From Phycisphaerales bacterium (GTDB taxonomy: Bacteria; Planctomycetota; Phycisphaerae; Phycisphaerales; SM1A02), in NCBI GenBank assembly GCA_018882625.1, contig VERO01000010.1, positions 1 to 20,304 on the forward strand: a DNA stretch of 20,304 nucleotides, in the 5' to 3' direction. Under the pieces are notes generated by a model that saw nothing but the letters and a program-made list of their open reading frames with translations, was not told where the DNA came from and ran no database searches. Of this stretch, positions 7,728 through 15,282 are shown in pieces. The translations under genes and the position numbers were made by a program. Position 1 is the stretch's first letter; every line of letters begins with the position of its first letter.

Positions 7728-8750
7728 ATGCGCACACTCCGAAGCACGATTGCGGGACTCCTGGCGCTCGCGCTCTCGCTGGTCACATCGGCGTGCGGTG
7801 AGCGCGATGCGGGCACGGCGGCGGGGCCGGCGCCGGGCGGGCAGGGTGAAGGTGCATCGCTGCAGCGCATCAGGCTGCAGCTCAACTGGGTGCCCGAGCC
7901 CGAGTTTGGAGGCATCTACGCCGCGATCCAGGACGGCCTCTACCGCGACGCCGGCCTGGAGGTGGAGGTGATCAAGGGATCTGCCCAGGTGCCGAGCGCG
8001 CAGCTCGTGGCGCAAGGCGCATGCGAGACTGCGATCGTCTCCGGCGACGAGATCCTCACGCTCCGGCGCAAGGGCGGATCGCTCACGGGCATCTTCGCGA
8101 CCTTCCAGCGCAATCCGACCGGATTCCTGATGCACGAGGCAAACCCGATCCGCACGCTCGAGGAGCTCTGGCGCAGCGACTCGACGGTGGCGCTCGACCC
8201 GGGGTTGCCCTTCGTGAAGATCCTCGACGCGAAGTACGGCGGCGACCGCCTCAAGCGCGTGCCGGCCACAGGGGCCCTCGCGACGTTGCTTGCGACCCCG
8301 GGCTTCGTGCAGCAGTGCTTCATCAGCGCCGAGCCTGTGGAGGTTCGCCTGCGCGGCGTGAAGGCCCGCGTGCTTGGGCTCGAGCCTGTCTACAACCCCT
8401 ACACCGCGGTCATCGCCGCACATGGTCCATGGCTGGCCGCCAATCGCGATGTGGCGACGCGATTCGTGCGCGCGACGAGCGAGGGATGGGCGCGCTACCA
8501 GAGGGATCCGCAGCGCTACAACCCGGGCATCGCCGCGCAGAACCCGGCGATGAGCATCGAGGCGATGAATGTGGCCGCGGAGATCCAGCGCGAGCTCGTT
8601 GACTCGAGCCCGATTGGCCGCATGACCGCTGCCCGCTGGGATGAGCTGGCGCAGCAGCTCCACTCGGTCGGGGTCATCCCTGACGCCTCCGGCGATGGGG
8701 CTTTCGAGGACTTGTTCGGCGCAGCGCCCACGCAGGCGCCGAATCCGTGA
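7728..8750 (+). CDS. ABC transporter substrate-binding lipoprotein, NMT1/THI5 (ThiY/SsuA)-like
   Basis: A 340-aa extracytoplasmic solute-binding protein. A signal peptide leads to a lipobox (VTSAC, Cys23), then a Gly/Ala linker to about residue 44. The mature domain opens with RLQLNWVPEPEFGGIYAA (49-66) and GLYRDAGLEVEVI (70-82), the hallmark of the NMT1/THI5 family that includes ThiY (formylaminopyrimidine), SsuA and TauA. The LNW-x-P start is closest to ThiY-like pyrimidine binders, so thiamine-precursor uptake is the best guess. No TPP riboswitch or thi gene is nearby, so the substrate stays open. It follows the permease by 30 bases. It likely sits in the periplasm tethered to a membrane. 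Confidence 0.88.
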   Translation: MRTLRSTIAGLLALALSLVTSACGERDAGTAAGPAPGGQGEGASLQRIRLQLNWVPEPEFGGIYAAIQDGLYRDAGLEVEVIKGSAQVPSAQLVAQGACETAIVSGDEILTLRRKGGSLTGIFATFQRNPTGFLMHEANPIRTLEELWRSDSTVALDPGLPFVKILDAKYGGDRLKRVPATGALATLLATPGFVQQCFISAEPVEVRLRGVKARVLGLEPVYNPYTAVIAAHGPWLAANRDVATRFVRATSEGWARYQRDPQRYNPGIAAQNPAMSIEAMNVAAEIQRELVDSSPIGRMTAARWDELAQQLHSVGVIPDASGDGAFEDLFGAAPTQAPNP

Positions 8751-8806
8751 GGAGTTGACGCACGAATCGGTTGGGTTGGGGTCATACGCGTGTACCCTCA
8801 ATCGCC

Positions 8807-10225
8807 ATGCGCACCACGACCACCACGCTCGCACCGTTGACGGCCCGGACACGGCTGGCCATCGCCGCGACGGCGCTGGCGTGCGTGCTTGCTGGCGCGT
8901 TCGATGGCGCGGCGTGCGCCGGATCGACCGATGGGCCAGGACCCTACGTGGTTGGATCCCGTTCGGTCACAGTGACGCGCTCCAACGGGTCGACGTTCTC
9001 CGCCGTCGTGCGGTACCCCGCGCAGTCCGCTGGGGCGTCCGCGCCATTTGCCGCAGCAGCGATGCCTGCACCGGCCGTGACCTTCGGGCACGGGTTCGTG
9101 ACGCCGGTGGCCCAGTACGAGTCCACGCTGTCGCACCTCGCATCGTGGGGCTTCATCGCGATCGCCACCACGTCCCAGGGCGGGCTCTTCCCGAGCCACT
9201 CAGCGTTCGCGGTAGACATGCGCGACTGCCTCACGTTCCTCGTGCAGCAGTCGGCCACGGCGGGCAGCTGGCTCGAGGGTGCGGTGGATGCGACTGCGTT
9301 CGGAGCGTCGGGTCACTCGATGGGTGGTGGCGCGAGCGTGCTTGCCGCCGCGGCGGACCCGCGCATCGTGGCGGTTGCGAATCTCGCGGCTGCGGAGACG
9401 AGTCCTTCGGCCCAGTCTGCGATGGCGTCGGTGGGCGTGCCGGTGCGGGTGATCGCCGGCTCCGAGGACACGATCGTCTCGTCCGCGACGACGAGGCAGA
9501 TCCACGATGCGGCCCCGGGTCCGCGGCAGTTCGCGCTGATCGCGGGAGGATCGCACTGCGGCTTCATCGACTCGCCGATCGTCTTCTGCGACAGCGGGTC
9601 GATCACGCGCGATGAGCAGCTGCGGCTCTCGCGTGGCCTGCTCGCGGAGTTCTTCCTCGCGCACCTGCGGCGCGATCCTGAGCAGGCCGCCGCCGCGTGG
9701 CTCGGCGCCGCGCCTGAAGGGGTGTCGGTCGAGCGCACGGCGCGGGCCGCCGTGGCGATTGCGCAGCCGACGGTGACCGCGGCGGCTGGGTCGCCCGTGG
9801 CCAACACTATCACGGTGACGAACACGGGATCCGTCCCCACGGCATTCGCGCTTTCGGTCGAGCCTGGGTCTGGCGTGGCGGTCGCATTCGCGACGACCAA
9901 GACCGAGACGTTGGCGCCGGGCGCGTGGGCGCCCGTGCCGTGCATCGTCACGGTGCCTGGAGCGGGCCCCGCAAGCCGCACTGTCCAGCTGCGCGCCACG
10001 CGGACCGTTGACGGGGCCATGGCGGCCGCGGAGCTCACGGTCGTGCGGTCGGCGCCGGCCGCAGACCTCACTGGAGATGGATTGGTCGGAGCGACAGACC
10101 TCACGGTGCTCCTGGCGGCGTGGGGACGCTGCTCCAGCGGGGTCCCGTGTCCGGCGGATCTCGACGGCAATGGCGTGGTCAACGGCCAGGACCTCGCGTA
10201 CCTGGTGGCGGCGTGGACGAACTGA
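8807..10225 (+). CDS. Secreted alpha/beta hydrolase (polyesterase/cutinase-like) with dockerin-like C-terminus
   Basis: A 472-aa exported enzyme. A signal peptide (about residues 1-38) is followed by an alpha/beta-hydrolase domain (about 45-290). The nucleophile elbow GHSMGGG (Ser171), Asp221 in AGSEDTIV and His250 in GGSHCGF form a plausible triad. The GHSMGGG elbow, VPVRVIAGSEDTIV and the overall length match the bacterial cutinase/PETase-like (dienelactone-hydrolase-type) group; the substrate could be a polyester, a lipid ester or another ester. Residues about 315-412 look like an Ig-like (CARDB/NEW3-type) domain. The tail (418-472) has two Ca2+-binding dockerin-like repeats, DLTGDGLVGATDLTVLLAAW and DLDGNGVVNGQDLAYLVAAW. 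The ATG at 8807 places the signal peptide first. TACCCT at 8793-8798 could be a -10 box, which would give an almost leaderless transcript. Confidence 0.85.
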   Translation: MRTTTTTLAPLTARTRLAIAATALACVLAGAFDGAACAGSTDGPGPYVVGSRSVTVTRSNGSTFSAVVRYPAQSAGASAPFAAAAMPAPAVTFGHGFVTPVAQYESTLSHLASWGFIAIATTSQGGLFPSHSAFAVDMRDCLTFLVQQSATAGSWLEGAVDATAFGASGHSMGGGASVLAAAADPRIVAVANLAAAETSPSAQSAMASVGVPVRVIAGSEDTIVSSATTRQIHDAAPGPRQFALIAGGSHCGFIDSPIVFCDSGSITRDEQLRLSRGLLAEFFLAHLRRDPEQAAAAWLGAAPEGVSVERTARAAVAIAQPTVTAAAGSPVANTITVTNTGSVPTAFALSVEPGSGVAVAFATTKTETLAPGAWAPVPCIVTVPGAGPASRTVQLRATRTVDGAMAAAELTVVRSAPAADLTGDGLVGATDLTVLLAAWGRCSSGVPCPADLDGNGVVNGQDLAYLVAAWTN

Positions 10226-10353
10226 CTCGAGCGGGTCGAGGCCCTCGAAGGGACGACCGAGCAGGGCGTGGCCGATCGTCTGTTGAAGGCCGGGGAGCCG
10301 GAGCCGGTGGTGCGGTTCGCAGCGGCGGCACGCGCGCATCGCACCGACCGCCG

Positions 10354-11079
10354 ATGCGCATCATGCCCACCACGCTGTGGGAGTACCCCAGCCAGCACTA
10401 CGACGCGGAGGACGGCTCGCGCATGCAGGGCGACAAGTCCTACGTGGGCGCGACCCCGTCGTGGGTGATCTGGCAGCTGCTGCAGCGCTACACGCGCGAG
10501 GGCGATGTGGTGGTCGACCCGATGGTCGGCAGCGGCACCACGATTGACGTGGCTGCGTCGCTCGGGCGCCAGCCGCGCGGATTCGATCTTGCCCCGCGCC
10601 GACCCGACATCGTGCAGGCGGACGCGCGGCAGATCCCACTGCCGGACGCGAGCGCCGATTTCGTGTTCATCGACCCGCCGTACAGCACGCACGTGGACTA
10701 CTCGGATGATCCGCGCTGCATCGGAAGGCTCGATGCGGCAGGCGACGACGGAGGCCGCGGCTACTACTCGGCGATGGAGCGCGTGATCGCGCAGATTGAC
10801 CGCGTGCTCAAGCCGCGCCGCTACATGGCGCTCTACGTGAGCGACTCCTGGCGCAAGCGCAAGGGGCAGTCGGGGCAGGGCGGCGGCGTGTTCATGCCGA
10901 TCGGTTTCGAGCTCTTCGCGCGGCTGCGCAGTCGCTTCGATCCTGTGGACATCATCAGCGTGGTGCGCCACAACGCAAAGCTCCAGAAGGGCAACTGGCG
11001 CAAGGCGGCGGAGGAGGGCAACTTCTTCCTGCGCGGCTTCAACTACCTGTTCATCATGAGGAAGGGCGCGTCACGGTGA
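10354..11079 (+). CDS. Orphan N4/N6-type (DPPY) methyltransferase
   Basis: A 241-aa SAM-dependent methyltransferase. DPMVGSGTT (55-63) is the SAM-binding motif I of N4-cytosine/N6-adenine DNA methylases, and FIDPPYSTHVDY (105-116) carries the catalytic DPPY. The order is motif I then IV, with no large insertion for a target-recognition domain, so it is a compact type. The N-terminus (TLWEYPSQHY, 7-16) and NAKLQKGNW near 207-215 look family-specific. No restriction enzyme or specificity subunit is nearby, so it is an orphan. The substrate may be DNA, though DPPY enzymes on RNA are also known. The ATG at 10354 has no Shine-Dalgarno; 10363 is an alternative. Confidence 0.8.
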   Translation: MRIMPTTLWEYPSQHYDAEDGSRMQGDKSYVGATPSWVIWQLLQRYTREGDVVVDPMVGSGTTIDVAASLGRQPRGFDLAPRRPDIVQADARQIPLPDASADFVFIDPPYSTHVDYSDDPRCIGRLDAAGDDGGRGYYSAMERVIAQIDRVLKPRRYMALYVSDSWRKRKGQSGQGGGVFMPIGFELFARLRSRFDPVDIISVVRHNAKLQKGNWRKAAEEGNFFLRGFNYLFIMRKGASR

Positions 11080-11133
11080 TCAGGCGCGCGTGACCGCCGG
11101 CGTGGCGAGTCTGCCTTCCAGCGACGCGGCACG

Positions 11134-13704
11134 TCATGGGCGAGTGACGGGCACCGGAGCGGGCGACAGCACGGCGGATGCCAGATCGCGCTGCGGAACC
11201 CTTCCCGAGATGGCGGCGTCGCGCAGCGCGCGGATCGCGGCATTGTCGAGTGACTCGAGCGATCCCACCAGCGATGCGTGCCGGCGCACCAGCCGGTCGA
11301 AGTCCTGGTGCTCGCGCCGTAGCGCAGGCACGTCGGCACGGGGCATCGCGCGCAGGACATCCCACATGTTCGCGGCTGCCCGGTCGATCGACTCGTCGAC
11401 CTGTTCCGCTGCAGCGTCTGCGCCGGCCTCGCGCAGCTGGTTTCGGATGCGCTCGGCTCCGGCGATCGCCCGAGACTGGCCCCGGGTGAAGTTGAGCTCC
11501 GGCCAGCACGCGCGTGCGGCGACGGCACGCAGGCGGAGCGCCTCGCGCGGCGGCATCGCGGCGCACAGCCCATCAAGCGCCTCAAGCTGCACGCGCGCCG
11601 CAATCGACTCGAGCGACGCGAGCGATGCGCTCATCCGCGCCATCGCCTGCTCGCGCATGGCGTCGGCTCCGGAGGAATCACCCCCGTCGGCGACGGTGGC
11701 CGCCTCGGTGATCGCCTCGATCAGCCTCCAGTACGCAGCCGTGCGCGCATCAAGCAGCATCTGCGCCGCCGAACGCATCGCCTCGGAGTGTCGGGCCATC
11801 GCCGCAGTCCACTCGGGCGTGGCGACATCGGGGTGCAGCCGGGCCACGCGCAGGTCGGCCTCGCGCAGCAGCGGCCCCGCGAACTGCCCGATCACGGCGC
11901 GCTGCATGTCGGTGTAGGAAGGCGCCTGAGCGGCACCCCACCAGCTGCGCACGGCGGGCACGCACTCTGGTGCGGCACCGAGTGCCGCTGATCGCGCGCA
12001 CAGGTCCTCGAGCGTGGCGGACATCAGTTCCTGCGCCGCTCGCAGCGGGGCGACAAGCCCATGCTCGTAGTAGCGGCGCGCCATCGACATGCGCACCGCC
12101 CGCTGGACTCCCGAGGACCCAAAGCTCTCCATCGCATCCTGCTCCGACTTGACCGTGGGTGCCTGCTCGCGCAGGAACGCGCGCCACCGCCCGAGGCTGT
12201 CCTCCACGAAGAGGGCGGACTGCGCATCGTCGAGCCCGGCGATCGCAGCGGCCACGCGAAGCTGCTGCGGCGTCGGCGCGGGCGGCAGGATGATCACCTC
12301 CGCGATCGTGACGCGCTCGCCCTCCGCGGACCACTCGGGCTCCGGGTCCGGCTCGCGAATCCGGTCGTCCCATTCCGCGCCGAGCGACTCCCGGAATGCG
12401 CGGGCGGTGTCGGCACCGAATCCCTCGGTGATGGACTCGGCGACGTCCCAGTTCCGCGCCACGCCCTCCAGCCGCTCGCGCGTCTTCTCGGGAAGCGACG
12501 CGAGCCACTCGGTGGCGCGCTCTCCGATGGCGCTGCGCACATCGGCCACCGGGATCTCAGGCTGGTTCGCGCGCTGCCTGCGCACGTTGACGAGCGTGGC
12601 GCGCCACGCATCGACGATGAGCTGCTCGCACACCTGCTCGAGCGTGTCAAGGGTGGCGATGCTGCGACGCCGGCCGGCATCGTCGAGGTCGGGGTCGCGC
12701 AGGATGAGGAACCGTGCCGCGCGGATGTTCCGGTCAGTGCGTGAGGTGTCCGCGAGCATCGCATAGCGCACGAGCGTGCGCTGTGCGGCGTCGGCGAACG
12801 CGCCGTCACTGGAGGCCATCAGTGCGAGCGCCGACTCGGTGTCGAGGAGCTGCGTCAGGGTGGCTTCCTTGAGTGGGGCCTGGGCGACCTGCCGTGCCTC
12901 GCCGATCGCCTGTGAGATGCGGGCCCGCGCACGCTGCTGCACGTCACCGACATCGGCATCGCTGTTGCCGTCGCCAGGTTCGAGCGGTGCGGCCTCCAGC
13001 TCGGCCTCCGCGGCGATGTGCGCATCGCGCGCGGCGGCGGCGATCCGCCAGGAGTCCTCGATCACCGCCTTGCGCAGCGACTCGAAGTCCGAGGCGATGC
13101 GCGCGCCGTGTTCCTGCACGGCCCGACGCGCCGAGTCCGAGTCGGCCTGGCCGCGCGCCAGCATCTCGCGCAGCGAGTCGCCGAGCGGGTCTGGCGGCCC
13201 GAGGTCGGTACCCGGGTACGCGCAGGCCATGCGCGAGCGGTCGATCGCGCGCAGCTGGCGCATGAGCTCCGCGACATCCGGCCCGATGCCGGCCACTCCG
13301 GCCAGGGATGCGAACAGCGCGTCGTCGCGGGTGCGGAGCAGGTCGTGCCACTGGCCCGCGATCGCAGCCGCCCGACGCAGCGCATCGTCATCATCGAGGC
13401 TGTAGTTGGCCCACTCGGAGCCCTTGGCTGGCTTGGCGTCAGCGAGCGCGCGCGCGAGGGAGTCCGCGGCGCGCGAGCGGCCCATCGCCAGCTCGGATGA
13501 GTAGGACTCGAGGGCCGCGTCCGCAGCGCGCCAGTCAACCTGACCCAGTTCGACCCCAAGCGCCTGCGACCACATGACGAGATCCCGGGCGAGCACCGGC
13601 CGCGGCAGGGAGTCGAGCCTGCTTTCCTCGCGCGAGCAGCCCAGGACGGCGGGCAGCGCGATGGCGATGGCGAGCGCTAGGAGAAGGGTGCGCCACCGGC
13701 GCAT
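11134..13704 (-). CDS. Large predicted lipoprotein of unknown function
   Basis: An 856-aa protein starting with an Arg-rich n-region, a hydrophobic core (7-20) and a lipobox AVLGC with Cys23, so it should be lipid-anchored outside the inner membrane. The rest is rich in Ala, Arg, Glu, Asp and Leu with long amphipathic stretches, and looks almost wholly alpha-helical. I see no catalytic motif, clear repeat or further membrane segment. A Pro-rich break near 475-485 (IILPPAPTPQQL) may separate two helical halves. It stands alone: it converges with the methyltransferase gene (54-base gap) and diverges from the beta-helix gene. I do not recognise the family. The ATG at 13704 fits the signal peptide exactly; no Shine-Dalgarno is visible. 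Confidence 0.8.
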   Translation of the reverse strand: MRRWRTLLLALAIAIALPAVLGCSREESRLDSLPRPVLARDLVMWSQALGVELGQVDWRAADAALESYSSELAMGRSRAADSLARALADAKPAKGSEWANYSLDDDDALRRAAAIAGQWHDLLRTRDDALFASLAGVAGIGPDVAELMRQLRAIDRSRMACAYPGTDLGPPDPLGDSLREMLARGQADSDSARRAVQEHGARIASDFESLRKAVIEDSWRIAAAARDAHIAAEAELEAAPLEPGDGNSDADVGDVQQRARARISQAIGEARQVAQAPLKEATLTQLLDTESALALMASSDGAFADAAQRTLVRYAMLADTSRTDRNIRAARFLILRDPDLDDAGRRRSIATLDTLEQVCEQLIVDAWRATLVNVRRQRANQPEIPVADVRSAIGERATEWLASLPEKTRERLEGVARNWDVAESITEGFGADTARAFRESLGAEWDDRIREPDPEPEWSAEGERVTIAEVIILPPAPTPQQLRVAAAIAGLDDAQSALFVEDSLGRWRAFLREQAPTVKSEQDAMESFGSSGVQRAVRMSMARRYYEHGLVAPLRAAQELMSATLEDLCARSAALGAAPECVPAVRSWWGAAQAPSYTDMQRAVIGQFAGPLLREADLRVARLHPDVATPEWTAAMARHSEAMRSAAQMLLDARTAAYWRLIEAITEAATVADGGDSSGADAMREQAMARMSASLASLESIAARVQLEALDGLCAAMPPREALRLRAVAARACWPELNFTRGQSRAIAGAERIRNQLREAGADAAAEQVDESIDRAAANMWDVLRAMPRADVPALRREHQDFDRLVRRHASLVGSLESLDNAAIRALRDAAISGRVPQRDLASAVLSPAPVPVTRP

Positions 13705-13948
13705 GCGCAGATGCTACGGACGGCGCGCCTCGCATCTGCCAGGGATGCGGTCAAGCGAATCTGTCGCGCAATCCGCCGAAATGCGGCCAAATCGCCGGAT
13801 GCACGAAAGTCGCCCCGATGGCCAGCCGAACCACCTTCCGCGACGCATTGCGGCCGATCCCGCTTGGAGCGGGTCAGGCCAGATGCGAGAGTGTGTGGTG
13901 TGAGGCGCATCTGTGCGCGCCTGGCATGAAGTGAAACGGAGCACCCCC

Positions 13949-15121
13949 ATGGCGACACCAGCGAACAGTTCTCGGAGCGGTAAGGGGAAGGGATGGCGCA
14001 GCGTGTGGATCGGCATGACGATCCTCACCGGCTCGATGGTGTCCCTGTACTGGGGCGAGTTCCCGGCGACGCTGGAGGGTGCCACGGTCGTGTCTCCCCG
14101 TGGCACCCTTCTGCCCGCCATCCCCGGCATGCACCGCGTGCCGGAGGACCATCCGACGATCCAGTGCGCGATCGACGCCGCGCTGCCTGGCGAGACCGTG
14201 GTAGTGGCGCCAGGCTTCTGGGAGGAGCGAATCTCGATCCGCAACAAGGCCATCACGCTCCGCGGAGTGTCCGGAGCGGAGCGCACGACGCTGTCGGGCA
14301 CCGGTTCACCCGGTCCGGTGGTTACTGTCGAGGGCGCGCTGGCGCGAGGCACGCGCATCGAGGGCTTCACGGTCTCAGGTGCGTATGGCGAGCAGGGGCA
14401 CGGCATCCTGGTGCGTGGCGCGGATCTCTCGGTGCGCGATGCGCGCCTCGAGCGCAACTCCAGCAGCGGCATGCTCAACGACGGCGGCGAGGTGACGCTG
14501 TACGGCTGCACGCTGGACTCGAACCAGTCGACCGTGGCGGGCGGCGGCGTCCGCGCGCTCGGTGGCGACACGACACTCGTCAGCTGCACGGTGTCCCGCA
14601 ACTCGGCAGGCACATTCGGCGGAGGCATCTTCGCCGAGGGCGGCAGGCTGCAGGTGATTGACTCGCGCATCTCCTCGAATCGCACCACCAGCGGCGCATG
14701 GGGCGGCGGCATGTGGGCCGAGCGCACAGAGGTGTTCGCGTCCGGGTCCTCCTTCTCCGGGAACTCCTCGATCGAGTCCGGCGGCGCCGCGTACCTGCGC
14801 GGCGGCACCGCTGACCTCTTCCGCTGCGACTTCAGCGGCAACACGAGCGAGATGGCGTACGGCCTCTTCAGCGAGGGTGCGCACGTGCGCCTGCGCGAGA
14901 GCACCCTGTGCGGCATCGCAGGCGATGCGGTCGTCGGCGACATGGTCGACACCACGGGATCGCGCTTCAGCGACTGCTACCTCGACTGCAACCGCAACGG
15001 GATGCGTGACACCGACGAGATCGCCATGGGCTTCCAGCCGGACGCCGACGGCAACGGCATCCTCGATGCGTGCGAGCAGGCTGACCCGGTCGAGCTCGGC
15101 TGGGCTGGCGAGCAGCCTTGA
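13949..15121 (+). CDS. Secreted/anchored right-handed parallel beta-helix protein
   Basis: A 390-aa protein. A basic N-terminus is followed by a hydrophobic stretch (about 21-36), acting as a signal or membrane anchor. The VPEDHPTIQCAIDAA block (about 65-79) and the following GETVVVAPGFWEE are the usual entry to NosD/pectate-lyase-like beta-helix repeats. Rungs run to about residue 345 with recurring GGG, xxNxS and GGxxTL elements. The C-terminus (DCNRNGMRDTDEIAMG, then DADGNGILDACE) is an acidic Ca2+-binding-type tail common in planctomycete secreted proteins. No catalytic residues are evident, so carbohydrate or surface binding is as likely as lyase activity. The ATG at 13949 is chosen because 13913 only adds a short charged stretch. 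Confidence 0.8.
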   Translation: MATPANSSRSGKGKGWRSVWIGMTILTGSMVSLYWGEFPATLEGATVVSPRGTLLPAIPGMHRVPEDHPTIQCAIDAALPGETVVVAPGFWEERISIRNKAITLRGVSGAERTTLSGTGSPGPVVTVEGALARGTRIEGFTVSGAYGEQGHGILVRGADLSVRDARLERNSSSGMLNDGGEVTLYGCTLDSNQSTVAGGGVRALGGDTTLVSCTVSRNSAGTFGGGIFAEGGRLQVIDSRISSNRTTSGAWGGGMWAERTEVFASGSSFSGNSSIESGGAAYLRGGTADLFRCDFSGNTSEMAYGLFSEGAHVRLRESTLCGIAGDAVVGDMVDTTGSRFSDCYLDCNRNGMRDTDEIAMGFQPDADGNGILDACEQADPVELGWAGEQP

Positions 15122-15193
15122 GCGGCGCTTCGGGAACGGGTGCGGCGATGGGCGCAGCGCCTGCGTGCTCACCTCGCGCAAGGGCCAGCCCGC

Positions 15194-15199
15194 TAGACT
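15194..15199 (+). promoter_or_regulatory. Possible -10 box of the tRNA-Arg gene
   Basis: TAGACT ends 10 bases before the tRNA 5' end, a typical distance for a tRNA promoter. No convincing -35 is seen 16-18 bases upstream, so this is weak. Confidence 0.3.
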
Positions 15200-15209
15200 G
15201 CGCGTCGCC

Positions 15210-15282
15210 GCACGCGTAGCTCAACGGATAGAGCATCGGTCTTCGGAACCGAGGGTTGCAGGTTCGAATCCTGCCGCGTGCG
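15210..15282 (+). tRNA. tRNA-Arg (anticodon TCG)
   Basis: A full cloverleaf can be folded. The acceptor stem is GCACGCG/CGCGTGC, the D-stem GCTC/GAGC, and the anticodon stem TCGGT/ACCGA around loop CTTCGGA (anticodon TCG, reading CGA and probably CGG). The T-stem is GCAGG/CCTGC around TTCGAAT. The variable loop is five bases, the discriminator base is G, and CCA is not encoded. The length is 73 bases. Its last base is directly followed by the stop codon of the opposite-strand kinase gene. Confidence 0.95.

Noticed and set aside
8755..8760. TTGACG before the hydrolase gene as a -35 box
   Set aside because: No acceptable -10 hexamer lies 15-19 bases downstream.
6789..8852. 687-codon minus-strand frame
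   Set aside because: Antisense to the ABC permease and binding-protein genes, with low-complexity Arg/His-rich product and no motif.
9313..10971. 552-codon minus-strand frame
   Set aside because: Antisense to the hydrolase and methyltransferase genes, both of which have clear motifs on the plus strand.
13859..13873. CCCGCT-TGG-AGCGGG hairpin in the spacer before the beta-helix gene
   Set aside because: A six-base stem with no T-run; too weak to call a terminator or attenuator.
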